Shown: positions 7,691-17,024, counted from the stretch's first letter. The stretch: DNA of 64,000 nucleotides from Cellulomonas iranensis NBRC 101100 = JCM 18110 (GCF_001552375.1 NZ_BCRB01000005.1:17929-81928), one strand, 5' to 3'. Numbers and translations are program-made. Notes: a model not told the origin generated them from the sequence alone.

Positions 7691-9559
7691 GTGAGCACGC
7701 ACCTCGAGGACTACGCCCTCCTGTCCGACCTGCGCACCGGCCCGCTCGTGTCCCGCGACGGCAGCATCGACTGGCTGTGCCTGCCGCGCTTCGACTCCCC
7801 CGCGGCGTTCTCCGCGATCCTCGGCGGACCCGACGACGGGCGCTGGAAGCTGTCGGCGGTCGACGGCGAGGTCATCGAGCGGCGGTACCTGCCGCAGACG
7901 TTCGTGCTCGAGACGACGTGGCGCACGCCCACGGGCACGGCGCGCGTGACGGACTTCCTGCCCCTGACGTCGGGGCGCGACGACCTCGTGCGGCAGGTCG
8001 AGTGCCTCGAGGGCACGGTCGAGGTCGAGCACGACCTGCGCCTGCGGTTCGACTACGCGCGCGCCACGCCGTGGGTGCGGGTGGTCGACCACCACGGGCG
8101 CGAGGCGCTGCAGTCGCTCGCGGGCCCCGAGGGGATCCTCGTCACGGGTCCGCTGCTGACGCGCGTCGACGGCGACGACGGCGTCGCGCAGGACGGGACG
8201 TCCGCCGAGCCGGGCGCGTTCTCCGCGGCGGGCGGCGCGCGCACGCCGCGGCTCGGCGGCCGGTTCCGGCTCGAGGAGGGCGACGTGCTCGACTGGGACC
8301 TCGTGTGGTTCCCGTCGTACGCGGACCCGCCCGAGCCGATCGACGCCGACCAGGCGCTCGCGGCGGCCGTGAGCTTCTGGACGGACTGGTCGTCGAAGCT
8401 CGAGGTCCGCACGACGCACGACCCGCTCGTGCTGCGCTCGCTGCTGGTCCTGCGCGCGCTCACGCACGGAGAGACGGGCGGGATCGTCGCGGCGCCGACC
8501 GCGTCGCTGCCCGAGGAGCTGGGCGGCGTGCGCAACTGGGACTACCGGTTCGTGTGGCTGCGGGACGCGGCGCTGACCATCGAGGTCGCGGTCGCGCACG
8601 GCCTCACCGAGGGGGCGTGCCTGTGGCGCGACTGGCTGCTGCGCGCGGTCGCGGGCGACGCCGACGACGTCAAGATCATGTACGGCGTGGGCGGCGAGCG
8701 GGAGCTCGACGAGAAGGAGCTCGACCACCTCGACGGCTACGAGGGCTCGCGGCCCGTGCGGATCGGCAACGGCGCGGCCGACCAGTACCAGGCCGACGTC
8801 GTGGGCGAGGTGATGATCGCGCTGGGCATGCTGCGCGACGCGGGCGTCGGCGAGGACGAGTACACCTGGGGCCTGCAGAAGAGCCTGCTGCGGTACACCG
8901 AGACGCACTACGACCGGCCCGACCACGGCATCTGGGAGATGCGCGGCGACCTGCACCACTTCACGCACGGGCGCGCCATGATGTGGGCCGCGTTCGACCA
9001 GGGCGTGCGCGCGGTCGAGGAGCACGGGCTCGACGGGCCGGTCGAGCGGTGGCGCGAGCTGCGCGACCGGTTGCGCGCCGAGATCGACGAGCGCGGCTAC
9101 GACCCCGAGATCGAGAGCTTCACGCAGACGTACGACAACGCCGAGGTCGACGCGTCGCTGCTGCAGCTGCCGCACACGGGGTTCCTCGCGTACGACGACC
9201 CGCGCATGCTCGGCACGGTCGCGCGCATCGAGCAGGAGCTGACCGACGAGCACGGCCTGGTGCACCGGTACCGCACCGACACGGGCATGGACGGGCTCGA
9301 GGGCGACGAGCACCCGTTCCTCATCTGCTGCTTCTGGCTGGTCGAGCAGCACGCGAACAGCGGCCGGCTGGAGGACGCCGAGAAGCTCATGGCGCAGCTC
9401 GTGGGCTACGCGAACGACCTCGGGCTGCTGAGTGAGGAGTACGACCCGGACGCCGGGCGGCTGATCGGCAACTTCCCGCAGGCGTTCAGCCACATCGGGC
9501 TGATCCGCGCGGCGGACGCGATCGCCGCGGTGCGGGCGCGCGAGGGCGGCGCGGGGTGA
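7691..9559 (+). CDS. glycoside hydrolase family 15 (glucoamylase/trehalase-like)
   Basis: A 622-residue cytoplasmic GH15 enzyme, GTG start with AAAGGACGAG directly upstream. The N-terminal beta-sandwich opens with EDYALLSDLRTGPLVSRDG and SIDWLCLPRFDSPAAF; the (alpha/alpha)6 barrel contains GGVRNWDYRFVWLRDAALT and the later HPFLICCFWLVEQHA segment, all diagnostic of the bacterial GH15 group that includes glucoamylases and the actinobacterial trehalases. No signal peptide, so an internal sugar (trehalose, maltodextrin or a glycoside) is the likely substrate. Catalytic acids lie in the conserved Glu positions of the barrel but I cannot assign them exactly. Confidence 0.88.
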   Translation: MSTHLEDYALLSDLRTGPLVSRDGSIDWLCLPRFDSPAAFSAILGGPDDGRWKLSAVDGEVIERRYLPQTFVLETTWRTPTGTARVTDFLPLTSGRDDLVRQVECLEGTVEVEHDLRLRFDYARATPWVRVVDHHGREALQSLAGPEGILVTGPLLTRVDGDDGVAQDGTSAEPGAFSAAGGARTPRLGGRFRLEEGDVLDWDLVWFPSYADPPEPIDADQALAAAVSFWTDWSSKLEVRTTHDPLVLRSLLVLRALTHGETGGIVAAPTASLPEELGGVRNWDYRFVWLRDAALTIEVAVAHGLTEGACLWRDWLLRAVAGDADDVKIMYGVGGERELDEKELDHLDGYEGSRPVRIGNGAADQYQADVVGEVMIALGMLRDAGVGEDEYTWGLQKSLLRYTETHYDRPDHGIWEMRGDLHHFTHGRAMMWAAFDQGVRAVEEHGLDGPVERWRELRDRLRAEIDERGYDPEIESFTQTYDNAEVDASLLQLPHTGFLAYDDPRMLGTVARIEQELTDEHGLVHRYRTDTGMDGLEGDEHPFLICCFWLVEQHANSGRLEDAEKLMAQLVGYANDLGLLSEEYDPDAGRLIGNFPQAFSHIGLIRAADAIAAVRAREGGAG

Positions 9560-9606
9560 GGGCGGACTGAGGGCGGGGTGAGAGCGGACTGAGGCCGGAC
9601 CGAGGT

Positions 9607-9622
9607 CGGGCCGGCCGGCCCG
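9607..9622. terminator. GC palindrome between convergent GH15 and L,D-transpeptidase genes
   Basis: CGGGCCGGCCGGCCCG is a perfect 16-bp palindrome in the 65-bp gap between two convergent stops. It is preceded by three to four imperfect copies of a ~10-bp GAGGGCGGACT-like unit (9560-9600). A bidirectional terminator is the simplest reading. Confidence 0.35.
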
Positions 9623-9624
9623 GC

Positions 9625-10509
9625 TCAGGAGACCGTCAGCACCGTGCCGGGCGGCACCTTGCCCCACAGCAGGTCGAGCACGTCGGCGGTGACGCGCACG
9701 CACCCGTTGGAGATCGCACCCGTCGCGGTGAACGGCGACGTATGGATCGCGGTCGCGGACGTGCCGGTGCGTCGGTCGTAGGCGTCCATGGTCTCGCTCT
9801 GGCTCGACAGCAGCAGGCTGCGCGGCGTGTACGTGCCGGGCTGGTCCCACTGCGACCCGGTGAGGAACTGCGCGGCCGCGGGCGTCGGGGTGCCGGGCGC
9901 ACCGACCGCGAGCACGGGCACCGTGCGGGGCGTCGTGCCGTCGTCGATCGTGAGCGTGAGCGCCGCGCGGTCCAGGTGCAGGCGCCAGCTCGTGCCGCTC
10001 GCCACGGTGTCCTCCTCGCGGATCCACGCGGTGCGGCCGTTGACCTGCGCCGGGTCCTGGCTGGGCAGCGCGCTGCGGGTCGCGACCATGACACGCAGCC
10101 ACCCGGCGCGGCGCTCCACCACGGGCAGCACGGTCGGCACGTCGAGCGTCGCCGTCGGCACGGTGCCGCGCGGCGTGCCGGACGGCGCGTCGTACGCGGC
10201 GGTGTCCCGCACGACCGTCGCGGTGCGCCACGTGCCGAGCGCCGGGTCGTCGGAGCGCAGCTGCTCGAGCCCGTCGTCGCCGGGCAGGCCCGGCACGACC
10301 ACGCGCGGCTCGACGACCGGCAGGGCCGTGAGGTCCACGGGCGCGAGCACGGGCGGCGGCGGCACGGCCGCCTTGGCCGCGACGACGGGCGCGCGCACGA
10401 CCACCGTCTCGGGCGTCGCGGCGGGTGACGACGGTGCGCACGCGGTCGCGAGCGTCACGACGGCCGCCACGAGGGCGGCGGCCGGACCGGGGCGCGGCGG
10501 GGTGCTCAC
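9625..10509 (-). CDS. L,D-transpeptidase (YkuD) lipoprotein
   Basis: 294 residues from GTG 10509. A lipoprotein-like signal ends in LATACAPS. A ~100-residue middle part resembles a small SH3-like domain (variable repeats around residues 90-165). The C-terminal YkuD catalytic domain has the signature AIHTSPF...ISNGCVRV, with the nucleophilic Cys in SNGCVR and the His in IHTS. The family forms 3-3 peptidoglycan cross-links or attaches proteins to the wall, outside the membrane. It is transcribed after a 164-bp gap from the iron-transport operon and is probably an independent gene. Confidence 0.88.
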   Translation of the reverse strand: MSTPPRPGPAAALVAAVVTLATACAPSSPAATPETVVVRAPVVAAKAAVPPPPVLAPVDLTALPVVEPRVVVPGLPGDDGLEQLRSDDPALGTWRTATVVRDTAAYDAPSGTPRGTVPTATLDVPTVLPVVERRAGWLRVMVATRSALPSQDPAQVNGRTAWIREEDTVASGTSWRLHLDRAALTLTIDDGTTPRTVPVLAVGAPGTPTPAAAQFLTGSQWDQPGTYTPRSLLLSSQSETMDAYDRRTGTSATAIHTSPFTATGAISNGCVRVTADVLDLLWGKVPPGTVLTVS

Positions 10510-10578
10510 ACGTCCATGGTGCGCCCGGCCGGGCGAGGGCACCAGGGCGCCGGCGCCCTGGCCTTCCCGGCTCGCGGC

Positions 10579-10622
10579 GAGGCCGTCCCGGCGCGGGGCG
10601 GAGGCCGTCCCTGCGCGGGGCG
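10579..10622. repeat. 22-bp tandem duplication
   Basis: Two adjacent copies of GAGGCCGTCCC(G/T)GCGCGGGGCG, differing at one base, in the gap upstream of the L,D-transpeptidase gene. No function is evident. Confidence 0.6.
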
Positions 10623-10673
10623 GGCGCCGACCCGACGCGGTCCACGGCCGACGGGCGCCGCGCCCGGCAGCGG

Positions 10674-11498
10674 TCAGCGGGTGTCCGCGGGCACGACGAG
10701 CGGCGCACCCGTCACCGGGTCGGGCACGACCGTGGCGTCGAGCCCGAACACGTCGTGCACCCGGTCGGCCGTCACGACCTCGGCGGGGTCGCCCTGCGCG
10801 ACGACGCGCCCGTCCTTCATCGCGACGAGGTGGGTCGCGTAGCGAGCCGCGTGGTGCAGGTCGTGCAGCACGGCGACGACGGTGCGGCCCTGCACGTGCA
10901 GGTGGTGCAGCAGCGTGAGCACCTCGAGCTGGTGCGTGACGTCGAGGTAGGTGGTCGGCTCGTCGAGCAGCACGAGCGGCGTGTCCTGCGCGAGGACCAT
11001 CGCGATCCAGGCGCGCTGCCGCTGCCCGCCGGACAGCTCGTCGAGGCGGCGGTCGGCGATGTCGGTCGTACCGGTCGCGGCGAGCGCGCGCTCGACCGCG
11101 TCGACGTCGGCCGCCGAGTAGCGGCGCAGCACGCGCTGGTGCGCGAACCGGCCGCGCGCGGCGAGCTCGGCGACCGTGATGCCCTCGGGCGCGGTCATGG
11201 TCTGCGGCAGGAACGCCAGGCGCCGGGCCCGCTCGCGCGCCGCGTAGGAGGTCAGCGGTGCGTCGTCGAGCAGCACGCGCCCCGCGGCGGGCGTGAGCAG
11301 CCCCGACAGCGCGCGCAGCAGCGTGGACTTGCCGCACGCGTTGGGGCCGATGATCACGGTGAACGAGCCGTCGGGCACCGCGAACGTGAGGTCCTCGCTG
11401 ACCGTGCGGGCGTCGTAGCGCAGCGTGACGCCCTCGGCGCGCAGCCGCGACGCGGTGCCGAGGTGGTCCGGCGACGTGGTGGCGGTCTCGGCGGTCAT
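10674..11498 (-). CDS. ABC transporter ATP-binding protein, siderophore/iron type
   Basis: 274 residues with all ABC ATPase motifs: Walker A GPNACGKST, Q-loop FLPQ, signature LSGGQRQR, Walker B LVLLDEPTTYLD and the switch His in VLHDLHHA. The sequence is of the FecE/FhuC branch. Its ATG overlaps the stop of the second permease (ATGA), making it the last gene of a four-gene unit: binding protein, permease, permease, ATPase. It energises uptake of a ferric siderophore. Confidence 0.92.
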   Translation of the reverse strand: MTAETATTSPDHLGTASRLRAEGVTLRYDARTVSEDLTFAVPDGSFTVIIGPNACGKSTLLRALSGLLTPAAGRVLLDDAPLTSYAARERARRLAFLPQTMTAPEGITVAELAARGRFAHQRVLRRYSAADVDAVERALAATGTTDIADRRLDELSGGQRQRAWIAMVLAQDTPLVLLDEPTTYLDVTHQLEVLTLLHHLHVQGRTVVAVLHDLHHAARYATHLVAMKDGRVVAQGDPAEVVTADRVHDVFGLDATVVPDPVTGAPLVVPADTR

Positions 11499-12619
11499 CG
11501 GGTCCTCGCCTCTCGGAGCAGCAGCCACAGCAGGTAGGCGCCGCCGATCACGACGGTGACGACGCCGACGGGCACGGTCAGGGGCAGCACGTGCTGCGCG
11601 ACGAGGTCGGCGCCGAGCAGCACGACCGCGCCGACGCCCGCGCTCGCGGCGAGCGGGATGCCGGGCGACCCGGCGGCGCGGCGCGCGATCTGCGGGGCCG
11701 CGAGCGCGACGAACGCGACGGGCCCGGCGACGGCGGTGACGGCGCTGACGAGCCCGACCGCGGCGACCAGCAGCACGGTGCGGTCGCGGCCCGCGGCGAC
11801 GCCGGTGGTCGCGGCGACGTCCTCGCCCAGCTCGAGCTGCGCGAGCGCACCGGCGCGGGTCGCGACGACCGCGAGCAGCACGACGACGCACACCGCGACG
11901 GGCCGCACGAGCTCGGCGGTCGCGGTCGTGAGCGTGCCCGCGCCCCAGGCCGACGCGAGCAGCGCGGTCTCGAGGTCGGCGCGCAGCAGCACCCACGTGT
12001 TGAACGCGCCGAGCATCGACGACACCCCGATGCCGACGACGATGAGCCGGAACCCCTGCAGGCCGCCGCGGTGCGCGAGCAGGTGCACGACCACGGCCGT
12101 GAGGACCCCGCCCACCAGGGCGCCGACCGTGCGGGACGCCCAGCCGCCGCCCAGCGACACGAGCGCGATCAGCATGCCCGTGAACGCGCCGTTCGACAGG
12201 CCGACGACGTCGGGGCTCGCGAGCGGGTTGCGCGTCACGGCCTGGAACACGCCGCCCGCGACGGCGAGCGCGGCCCCGAACAGCACGGCCGCCGCGACGC
12301 GCGGCAGCCGCCACTCGAGCACGACGGTCGCCGCGAGGCCCTGCGTGCGGCCCGTGAACGCGCCCACGACGTCGGGCCACGGCACGGGGAAGTCGCCGAC
12401 CGCGAGCCCGACGACCGCGAGGACGAGCAGCACGGCGGCCAGCACGACGCACAGCACGCCCTCGCGCACGCCGACGCCCACGTGCAGCCGGTCGGTGCCG
12501 ACGAGCACGCGCGGGCGCGGTCCGCGCAGCAGCCGCACGGGTGCGGCACGGCGCGCGGGTGCGGCCGCGGGGGCGGCGGTGCCGGCGGCGTCGCGCACGT
12601 CCGGGCGCGTGGCGGTCAC
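11495..12619 (-). CDS. FecCD-family iron-siderophore permease (second)
   Basis: 374 residues from GTG 12619, which overlaps the stop of the preceding permease by four bases. After a basic 60-residue N-terminus come about nine or ten hydrophobic helices and the family motifs RLPRVAAAVLFGAALAVAG, QAVTRNPLASPDVVGLSNGA, and GPVAFVALAAPQIAR with the coupling helix that contacts the ATPase. A heterodimer with the upstream permease is expected. The long open frame further upstream is a shadow. Confidence 0.92.
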   Translation of the reverse strand: MTATRPDVRDAAGTAAPAAAPARRAAPVRLLRGPRPRVLVGTDRLHVGVGVREGVLCVVLAAVLLVLAVVGLAVGDFPVPWPDVVGAFTGRTQGLAATVVLEWRLPRVAAAVLFGAALAVAGGVFQAVTRNPLASPDVVGLSNGAFTGMLIALVSLGGGWASRTVGALVGGVLTAVVVHLLAHRGGLQGFRLIVVGIGVSSMLGAFNTWVLLRADLETALLASAWGAGTLTTATAELVRPVAVCVVVLLAVVATRAGALAQLELGEDVAATTGVAAGRDRTVLLVAAVGLVSAVTAVAGPVAFVALAAPQIARRAAGSPGIPLAASAGVGAVVLLGADLVAQHVLPLTVPVGVVTVVIGGAYLLWLLLREARTR

Positions 12620-13674
12620 AGCGCCGTGGCCCGTCGGCGGCGCGCGAGCGCGATCATCACGGGCGCACCGACGAACGCGGTGACGACGCCCACGGGCATC
12701 TCGCCGGGCGGCACGGCGACGCGCCCCACGACGTCGGACGCGACGACCAGCACGCACCCGCCCAGCAGCGACCCCGCGAGCACGCGGCGCTGGTCGGTGC
12801 CCAGCGTCCACCGCACGACGTGCGGGACCATCAGCCCGACGAACGCGACGGGCCCGGCGATCGCCGTCGCCCCGCCCGTGAGGACCGTGACCGCGGCGAG
12901 CACGAGCACGCGCGTGCGACGCACGTCGACGCCCTGCGCCTGCGCGACGTCGGGCCCGAGCGCGACCGCGTTGAGGCTGCGCGCCGTGAGGGCCGCGACC
13001 AGCAGGCCCAGCACGACGAGCGGCAGCACCGGAAGCACGACCTGGGGGCCGCGCTCGAGCAGGCTGCCGGCGGCCCAGCCGCGCATGCGGTCGAACGTGT
13101 CGGGGTGCGTGAGCGTGAGCCCGCTCGTGAGGCCCGCGAGCACGGCGCCGACCGCGACGCCCGTGACGACGAGCCGCGCGGGGCTCGCGCGCAGGTCAGC
13201 CGCACCGCCCAGCACGTGCACGCCGACGGCCACGACCAGCGCGCCGAGGCACGCGAGCCACATGTACCCCGCGGGCGTGGTGACGCGCAGGAACGTGATG
13301 CCCAGGGCCACCGCGAACGCCGCGCCCGCGTTGACGCCGAGCAGGCCCGGGTCGGCGAGCGGGTTGCGTGTGAAGGCCTGCATGAGCGCGCCAGCGACGC
13401 CGAGCGCGCCGCCGACCACGAGGCCCGCGAGCGTGCGCGGCAGCCGCTGGTCCCACACGACGAACCGCGCGGTGTCGGTGCCGCGGCCCAGCAGCGCGTC
13501 CAGCACGTCGCCCGGCGGCACGGGGTTGGCCCCGACCAGCACCGACAGCGCGACGGCCCCGAGCAGCACCGCGAGCGCGCCGACCACCCAGCCGGCGGCG
13601 TGCCGGCGCGGCGGGCGCGCCCGGCCCGGCGACCGGAGGGTCGCCGGGCGGGCGGTCGGTGCTGCGGTGCTCAC
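12616..13674 (-). CDS. FecCD-family iron-siderophore permease (first)
   Basis: 352 residues from GTG 13674, polytopic. It carries the same landmarks as its partner: QRLPRTLAGLVVGGALGVAG, QAFTRNPLADPGLLGVNAGA and GPVAFVGLMVPHVVR. It lies 25 bp after the binding-protein stop and overlaps the next permease, so the cluster is a single operon. The two permeases are diverged homologues, which is usual for siderophore importers of the FepDG type. Confidence 0.92.
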   Translation of the reverse strand: MSTAAPTARPATLRSPGRARPPRRHAAGWVVGALAVLLGAVALSVLVGANPVPPGDVLDALLGRGTDTARFVVWDQRLPRTLAGLVVGGALGVAGALMQAFTRNPLADPGLLGVNAGAAFAVALGITFLRVTTPAGYMWLACLGALVVAVGVHVLGGAADLRASPARLVVTGVAVGAVLAGLTSGLTLTHPDTFDRMRGWAAGSLLERGPQVVLPVLPLVVLGLLVAALTARSLNAVALGPDVAQAQGVDVRRTRVLVLAAVTVLTGGATAIAGPVAFVGLMVPHVVRWTLGTDQRRVLAGSLLGGCVLVVASDVVGRVAVPPGEMPVGVVTAFVGAPVMIALARRRRATAL

Positions 13675-13699
13675 GGGTGCGCGGGTCGGCGGGTGGGGG

Positions 13700-14662
13700 T
13701 CAGGACGCCGCGGAGAGGATCTTCTCGATGTCGTCGAGCACGGCCTGCCCGCCGAGCGGGCCGACGCCCGTGATCCACCACGCCTGGTCGACCAGGTGCA
13801 GCTGCGGGAACGCCGCGGCGTTGGCGCGCACGGCCTCGGGGACGCTGGACTCGTCGGTCACGTCGGTCGTCGTGACGAACACGTGGTCGGCCTTCGCGTC
13901 GAGCACGTTCTCGGGCGAGACGTCGACGGAGATCGAGTTCTCCCAGTCGCGCTCGGGGGTCGTGAAGCCGACGCACTCGAGCGTGCTGCCCGCGAACGAC
14001 GTGGGCCCGTAGAGCGTGAGGATGCCGTCGCGCGGGCGGATGAGCTGCGCGGTCTGCCCGGCGGTGCCGAACTCGTCGGCGATCTCCTGGCAGCGCGCGT
14101 CGTACGCGTCGAGGAGCTTCTGCGCGTCGGCCTCGTCGCCCAGGGCGGTCGCGGTGAAGCGCACGTTGTCCTGCCACGGGTCGGTCTGCGTGGCCATGAA
14201 GACGGTGGGCGCGACGTCCGAGAGCTGGTCGTACAGCGCGGAGTGGCGCGACTCGGTGCCGATGATGAGGTCGGGCTGCAGGGCCGCGATCTTCTGCACG
14301 TTCGGCTCCTGCACGGTGCCGACGGTCTGCACGTCGGCGGCGGCGTCGCCGAGGTAGGCGGGCACGCCGAGGGCCTCGTTGAGCACGGCGGCGCCGACGG
14401 GCTCGACGCCCAGCGCGACGGCGGTGTCGAGCTGCACGGGCTCGAGGACGACGACGCGCTGCGGGTGCGCGGGGACCTCGGTCTCGCCGCGTGCGTGCTC
14501 GACGACGCGGGGCGCGTCGGACGCGTCGGCGGAGGCGGACGGCGTGGGGTCGGCGGTGCCGGCGTCCGCGTCGGCGGCGCACGCCGAGAGGCCGAGACCG
14601 AGGGCCGTGACGGCCGCGAGCACCGCGACCCGCGACCGCACCGTGGAGACTGCTGAACGCAC
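13700..14662 (-). CDS. iron-siderophore ABC transporter substrate-binding lipoprotein
   Basis: 320 residues. GTG 14662 has GAAGGAG seven bases upstream. The signal peptide ends in the lipobox LSAC, followed by an Ala/Ser/Asp linker. The mature part is a class III (FepB/FhuD) binding fold, with VPAHPQRVVVLEP at its start, ALQPDLIIGTE in the first lobe and the long connecting helix. It anchors to the outer face of the membrane and delivers the siderophore to the FecCD permeases encoded directly downstream. A DtxR-like box lies about 50 bp upstream. Confidence 0.93.
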   Translation of the reverse strand: MRSAVSTVRSRVAVLAAVTALGLGLSACAADADAGTADPTPSASADASDAPRVVEHARGETEVPAHPQRVVVLEPVQLDTAVALGVEPVGAAVLNEALGVPAYLGDAAADVQTVGTVQEPNVQKIAALQPDLIIGTESRHSALYDQLSDVAPTVFMATQTDPWQDNVRFTATALGDEADAQKLLDAYDARCQEIADEFGTAGQTAQLIRPRDGILTLYGPTSFAGSTLECVGFTTPERDWENSISVDVSPENVLDAKADHVFVTTTDVTDESSVPEAVRANAAAFPQLHLVDQAWWITGVGPLGGQAVLDDIEKILSAAS

Positions 14663-14712
14663 GCCAACTCCTTCGTCCGTGACGGTCCGCCCGTCGCGAA
14701 CCGGGGGTGACG

Positions 14713-14731
14713 TTAGCAAAGCCTTACCTCA
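14713..14731 (-). promoter_or_regulatory. DtxR/IdeR-like iron box upstream of the siderophore importer
   Basis: TTAGCAAAGCCTTACCTCA matches the DtxR/IdeR consensus TTAGGTTAGGCTAACCTAA at 13 of 19 positions by hand alignment, including the TTAG and ACCT ends. It lies 51-69 bp upstream of the binding-protein GTG, a normal operator position for iron-repressed genes. Confidence 0.6.
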
Positions 14732-14749
14732 CCGCGTACGTGCGGTCCG

Positions 14750-15634
14750 TCACACGGCGACCGCGTAGCCAGCGGGTTCGGGTGCGGGGACGCCGCGCGG
14801 GCGGTCGTGCCAGTACCCCTGCGCGTGCACGCGGTCGGGCGCGAGGCCCGCACCGGCGAGCGCGGCGCGCGCCCCGGCCAGGCGCGTGCTCTCGGTCGCG
14901 ACCCACGCGTAGAACGCGTCGCCCGCGGCCGCGGCGGCGGGCCCGTGCGCGGCGGCCCACGCCTCGACGGCAGCGACGAGCGCCTGCCCCCCGCGCCGTC
15001 CGTCGCGCAGCAGCACGTGCACGTCGTGCCCGGCCGTGACGTCGTCGAGCGTCGCGGCGTCGGCCGCGTGGCCCGCCTCCAGCAGGACCGTCGCGCGCAC
15101 GCCCGCGGGCAGCGCCGCGAGGATCCCTCGCACGGCGGGGTACGCGGTCTCGTCGGCCGCGAGCAGCACCCGCTCGGTCGCGCCGCCGGGACACCACTGC
15201 ACGCCGTGGTCGGGCGCGCCCGCGCGCACGTCGGGGCCCGAGACCAGCAGCGGGTCGCCGGGGCGCGCGGCGAGGGCCCACTCGCTCGCGGGGCCCGCGG
15301 GGTCGTGCACGTAGAAGTCGAGGTCGAGCTCGCGCGCGTCGGGCCGCACCTCGTAGGCGGTGTAGCTGCGCAGCACGGGCCGCCGGTGCTCGGGGACCGC
15401 GCGCCACACGCGCCGCCACTCGCGCTCGGGCAGCCCGGGCAGCAGGCCGTCGCACGGCTCGCCCAGCAGGATCTTGATGCGCTGGTCGAGCCCGTAGGGC
15501 GCGAACACGCCCAGGTCGGGCCCGGTGAGCGTCGCGCGCACGAACCCGGGCGAGAGCCGCACGACGCGCGTCACGACCGTCGCGAACAGCACGTTCGGCG
15601 ACGTGCGGAAGCGGGGCTCGACGGCGGGAGGCAC
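14750..15634 (-). CDS. siderophore-interacting protein (FAD-binding ferric reductase)
   Basis: 294 residues of the ViuB/SIP family. The FAD-binding barrel has RSYTAYEVRPDARELDLDF (the RxYTxR-like flavin motif) and HDPAGPASEWA. The C-terminal NAD(P)H-binding part has LLAADETAYPA and ends with the YWHDRPRG motif near the C-terminus. It reduces Fe(III) from imported siderophores in the cytoplasm. The GTG sits immediately downstream of a second DtxR-like box with little room for a ribosome site, so a leaderless transcript is possible. It is just upstream of the importer and co-oriented. Confidence 0.9.
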   Translation of the reverse strand: MPPAVEPRFRTSPNVLFATVVTRVVRLSPGFVRATLTGPDLGVFAPYGLDQRIKILLGEPCDGLLPGLPEREWRRVWRAVPEHRRPVLRSYTAYEVRPDARELDLDFYVHDPAGPASEWALAARPGDPLLVSGPDVRAGAPDHGVQWCPGGATERVLLAADETAYPAVRGILAALPAGVRATVLLEAGHAADAATLDDVTAGHDVHVLLRDGRRGGQALVAAVEAWAAAHGPAAAAAGDAFYAWVATESTRLAGARAALAGAGLAPDRVHAQGYWHDRPRGVPAPEPAGYAVAV

Positions 15635-15638
15635 GGGA

Positions 15639-15657
15639 TAAGGGTTGCCATACCTCA
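15639..15657 (-). promoter_or_regulatory. second DtxR/IdeR-like iron box
   Basis: TAAGGGTTGCCATACCTCA matches the DtxR consensus at 12 of 19 positions by hand alignment. It lies 5-23 bp upstream of the reductase GTG, so it would overlap the promoter or transcription start. Confidence 0.5.
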
Positions 15658-15783
15658 GCCCTCACGTCCAGTCCGCGCGGGCGCGCCCAGGAGGGAGACC
15701 GACCGCGACGACGCTTCCGGCCGGCACAGGCGGAGTGAAGGGTATGGCCGTAGGCTTCAACTCGTGACGAACCGGGGAGAAGG

Positions 15784-16977
15784 ATGACCACCGACCACCC
15801 GTGGCCGGCGGTCGACCACGAGACGCTGCCCTGGGCGGCGACCAGCCCCTACCTCGACGCGTTCCAGCGACGGCGCGTCGCGCGGCCCTACGAGGCCGCC
15901 GTGCCACCGTCGATCGCGGCGGCGCACCCTCGCGTCAGCGCCCGGGTGGCGGCGCTCACCGAGGAGGCGACGCTCGACGTCGCACGCTTCGACAGCGCGA
16001 TGGCGTCGCTCCCCGTCCCCATGCCGACGGTGCTCCTGCGGACCGAGTCGGCGTCGAGCTCGCAGATCGAGCACCTCACCACGAACGCGCGCAACCTCGC
16101 GCTCGCGTCGCTCGGCGTGCCGTCCCGGCAGAACGCCGACCTCGTCGCAGCCAACGTCCGAGCCATGACGGGCGCCCTCGCCGCGGGCGACGACGTCACC
16201 GCGGCGGGCATCCTCGCCGTCCACCGCGCGCTCCTGGCGGAGTCGGAGCCCGAGACCGCGGGACGCTGGCGCTCCGAGCAGGTGTGGGTGGGCGCTTCGC
16301 CGATCAGTCCGCACGGCGCCGACTTCGTCCCGCCGCACCACGACCGCGTTCCCCTGCTCGTCGACGACCTCGTCGCGTTCGCCGCACGGGACGACGTGCC
16401 GGCGCTCGTCCTGGCGGCCGTCGTCCACGCCCAGTTCGAGACCGTCCATCCGTTCACCGACGGCAACGGGCGCACCGGGCGCGTCCTGGTCCACACGGTC
16501 CTGCGTCGACGCGGTCTCGCGCTGCACACGACGGTCCCGGTGTCCGCCGGGCTGCTGCGCGACCCGGAGTCGTACTTCCGCGCGCTCGGCGCCTACCGGG
16601 ACGGCGACCTCGACCCGATCGTCGAGCAGATCGCGTCGGCCGCGGTCGCCGCGACCGCGAACGGCCGCCAGCTCGCCGCCGAGGTCGTCGCCGCCCGCGC
16701 GCGCTGGCGCGACACGATCACGGCACGGTCGGACTCGGCAGCGTGGCCGTTGTCGGACCTGCTGTTCTCCCAACCCGTCGTGACGGCCGAGTACGCGGCC
16801 CGCGCGCTCGGGGTGTCCGACCGGGCGGCACGGAACGCGATCGAGGTGCTCCAGGAGGCCGGGGTGCTCCACTCGCCGTCGACGGGCCACCGTGCGCGGG
16901 TGTGGCAGGCCGCCGAGGTGCTCGCCGCGATGGACGCCTTCTCGGCACGGGCGGGGCGGCGACGCGCGGGACGGTGA
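15784..16977 (+). CDS. Fic-domain protein (probable AMP transferase)
   Basis: 397 residues. The Fic motif HPFTDGNGRTGR is intact with its catalytic His at residue 222. An N-terminal helix carrying SSSQIEH (91-97) matches the autoinhibitory (S/T)xxxE motif of class II Fic proteins, which blocks ATP until relieved. The C-terminus (about 310-390) looks like a winged-helix region (ALGVSDRAARNAIEVLQEAGVL) typical of the Fic-wHTH branch. ATG 15784 follows GGGAGAAGG closely. There is no separate antitoxin gene, consistent with in-cis inhibition. Target proteins are unknown. Confidence 0.9.
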   Translation: MTTDHPWPAVDHETLPWAATSPYLDAFQRRRVARPYEAAVPPSIAAAHPRVSARVAALTEEATLDVARFDSAMASLPVPMPTVLLRTESASSSQIEHLTTNARNLALASLGVPSRQNADLVAANVRAMTGALAAGDDVTAAGILAVHRALLAESEPETAGRWRSEQVWVGASPISPHGADFVPPHHDRVPLLVDDLVAFAARDDVPALVLAAVVHAQFETVHPFTDGNGRTGRVLVHTVLRRRGLALHTTVPVSAGLLRDPESYFRALGAYRDGDLDPIVEQIASAAVAATANGRQLAAEVVAARARWRDTITARSDSAAWPLSDLLFSQPVVTAEYAARALGVSDRAARNAIEVLQEAGVLHSPSTGHRARVWQAAEVLAAMDAFSARAGRRRAGR

Positions 16978-17024
16978 GCCGGGCGCCGCACACTCGGGCC
17001 CGGCCCGCGCCGATTCGCCGACTC

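Noticed and set aside
15784..16977. Fic gene as part of the iron operon.
   Set aside because: Opposite strand, its own ribosome site and no shared motif.
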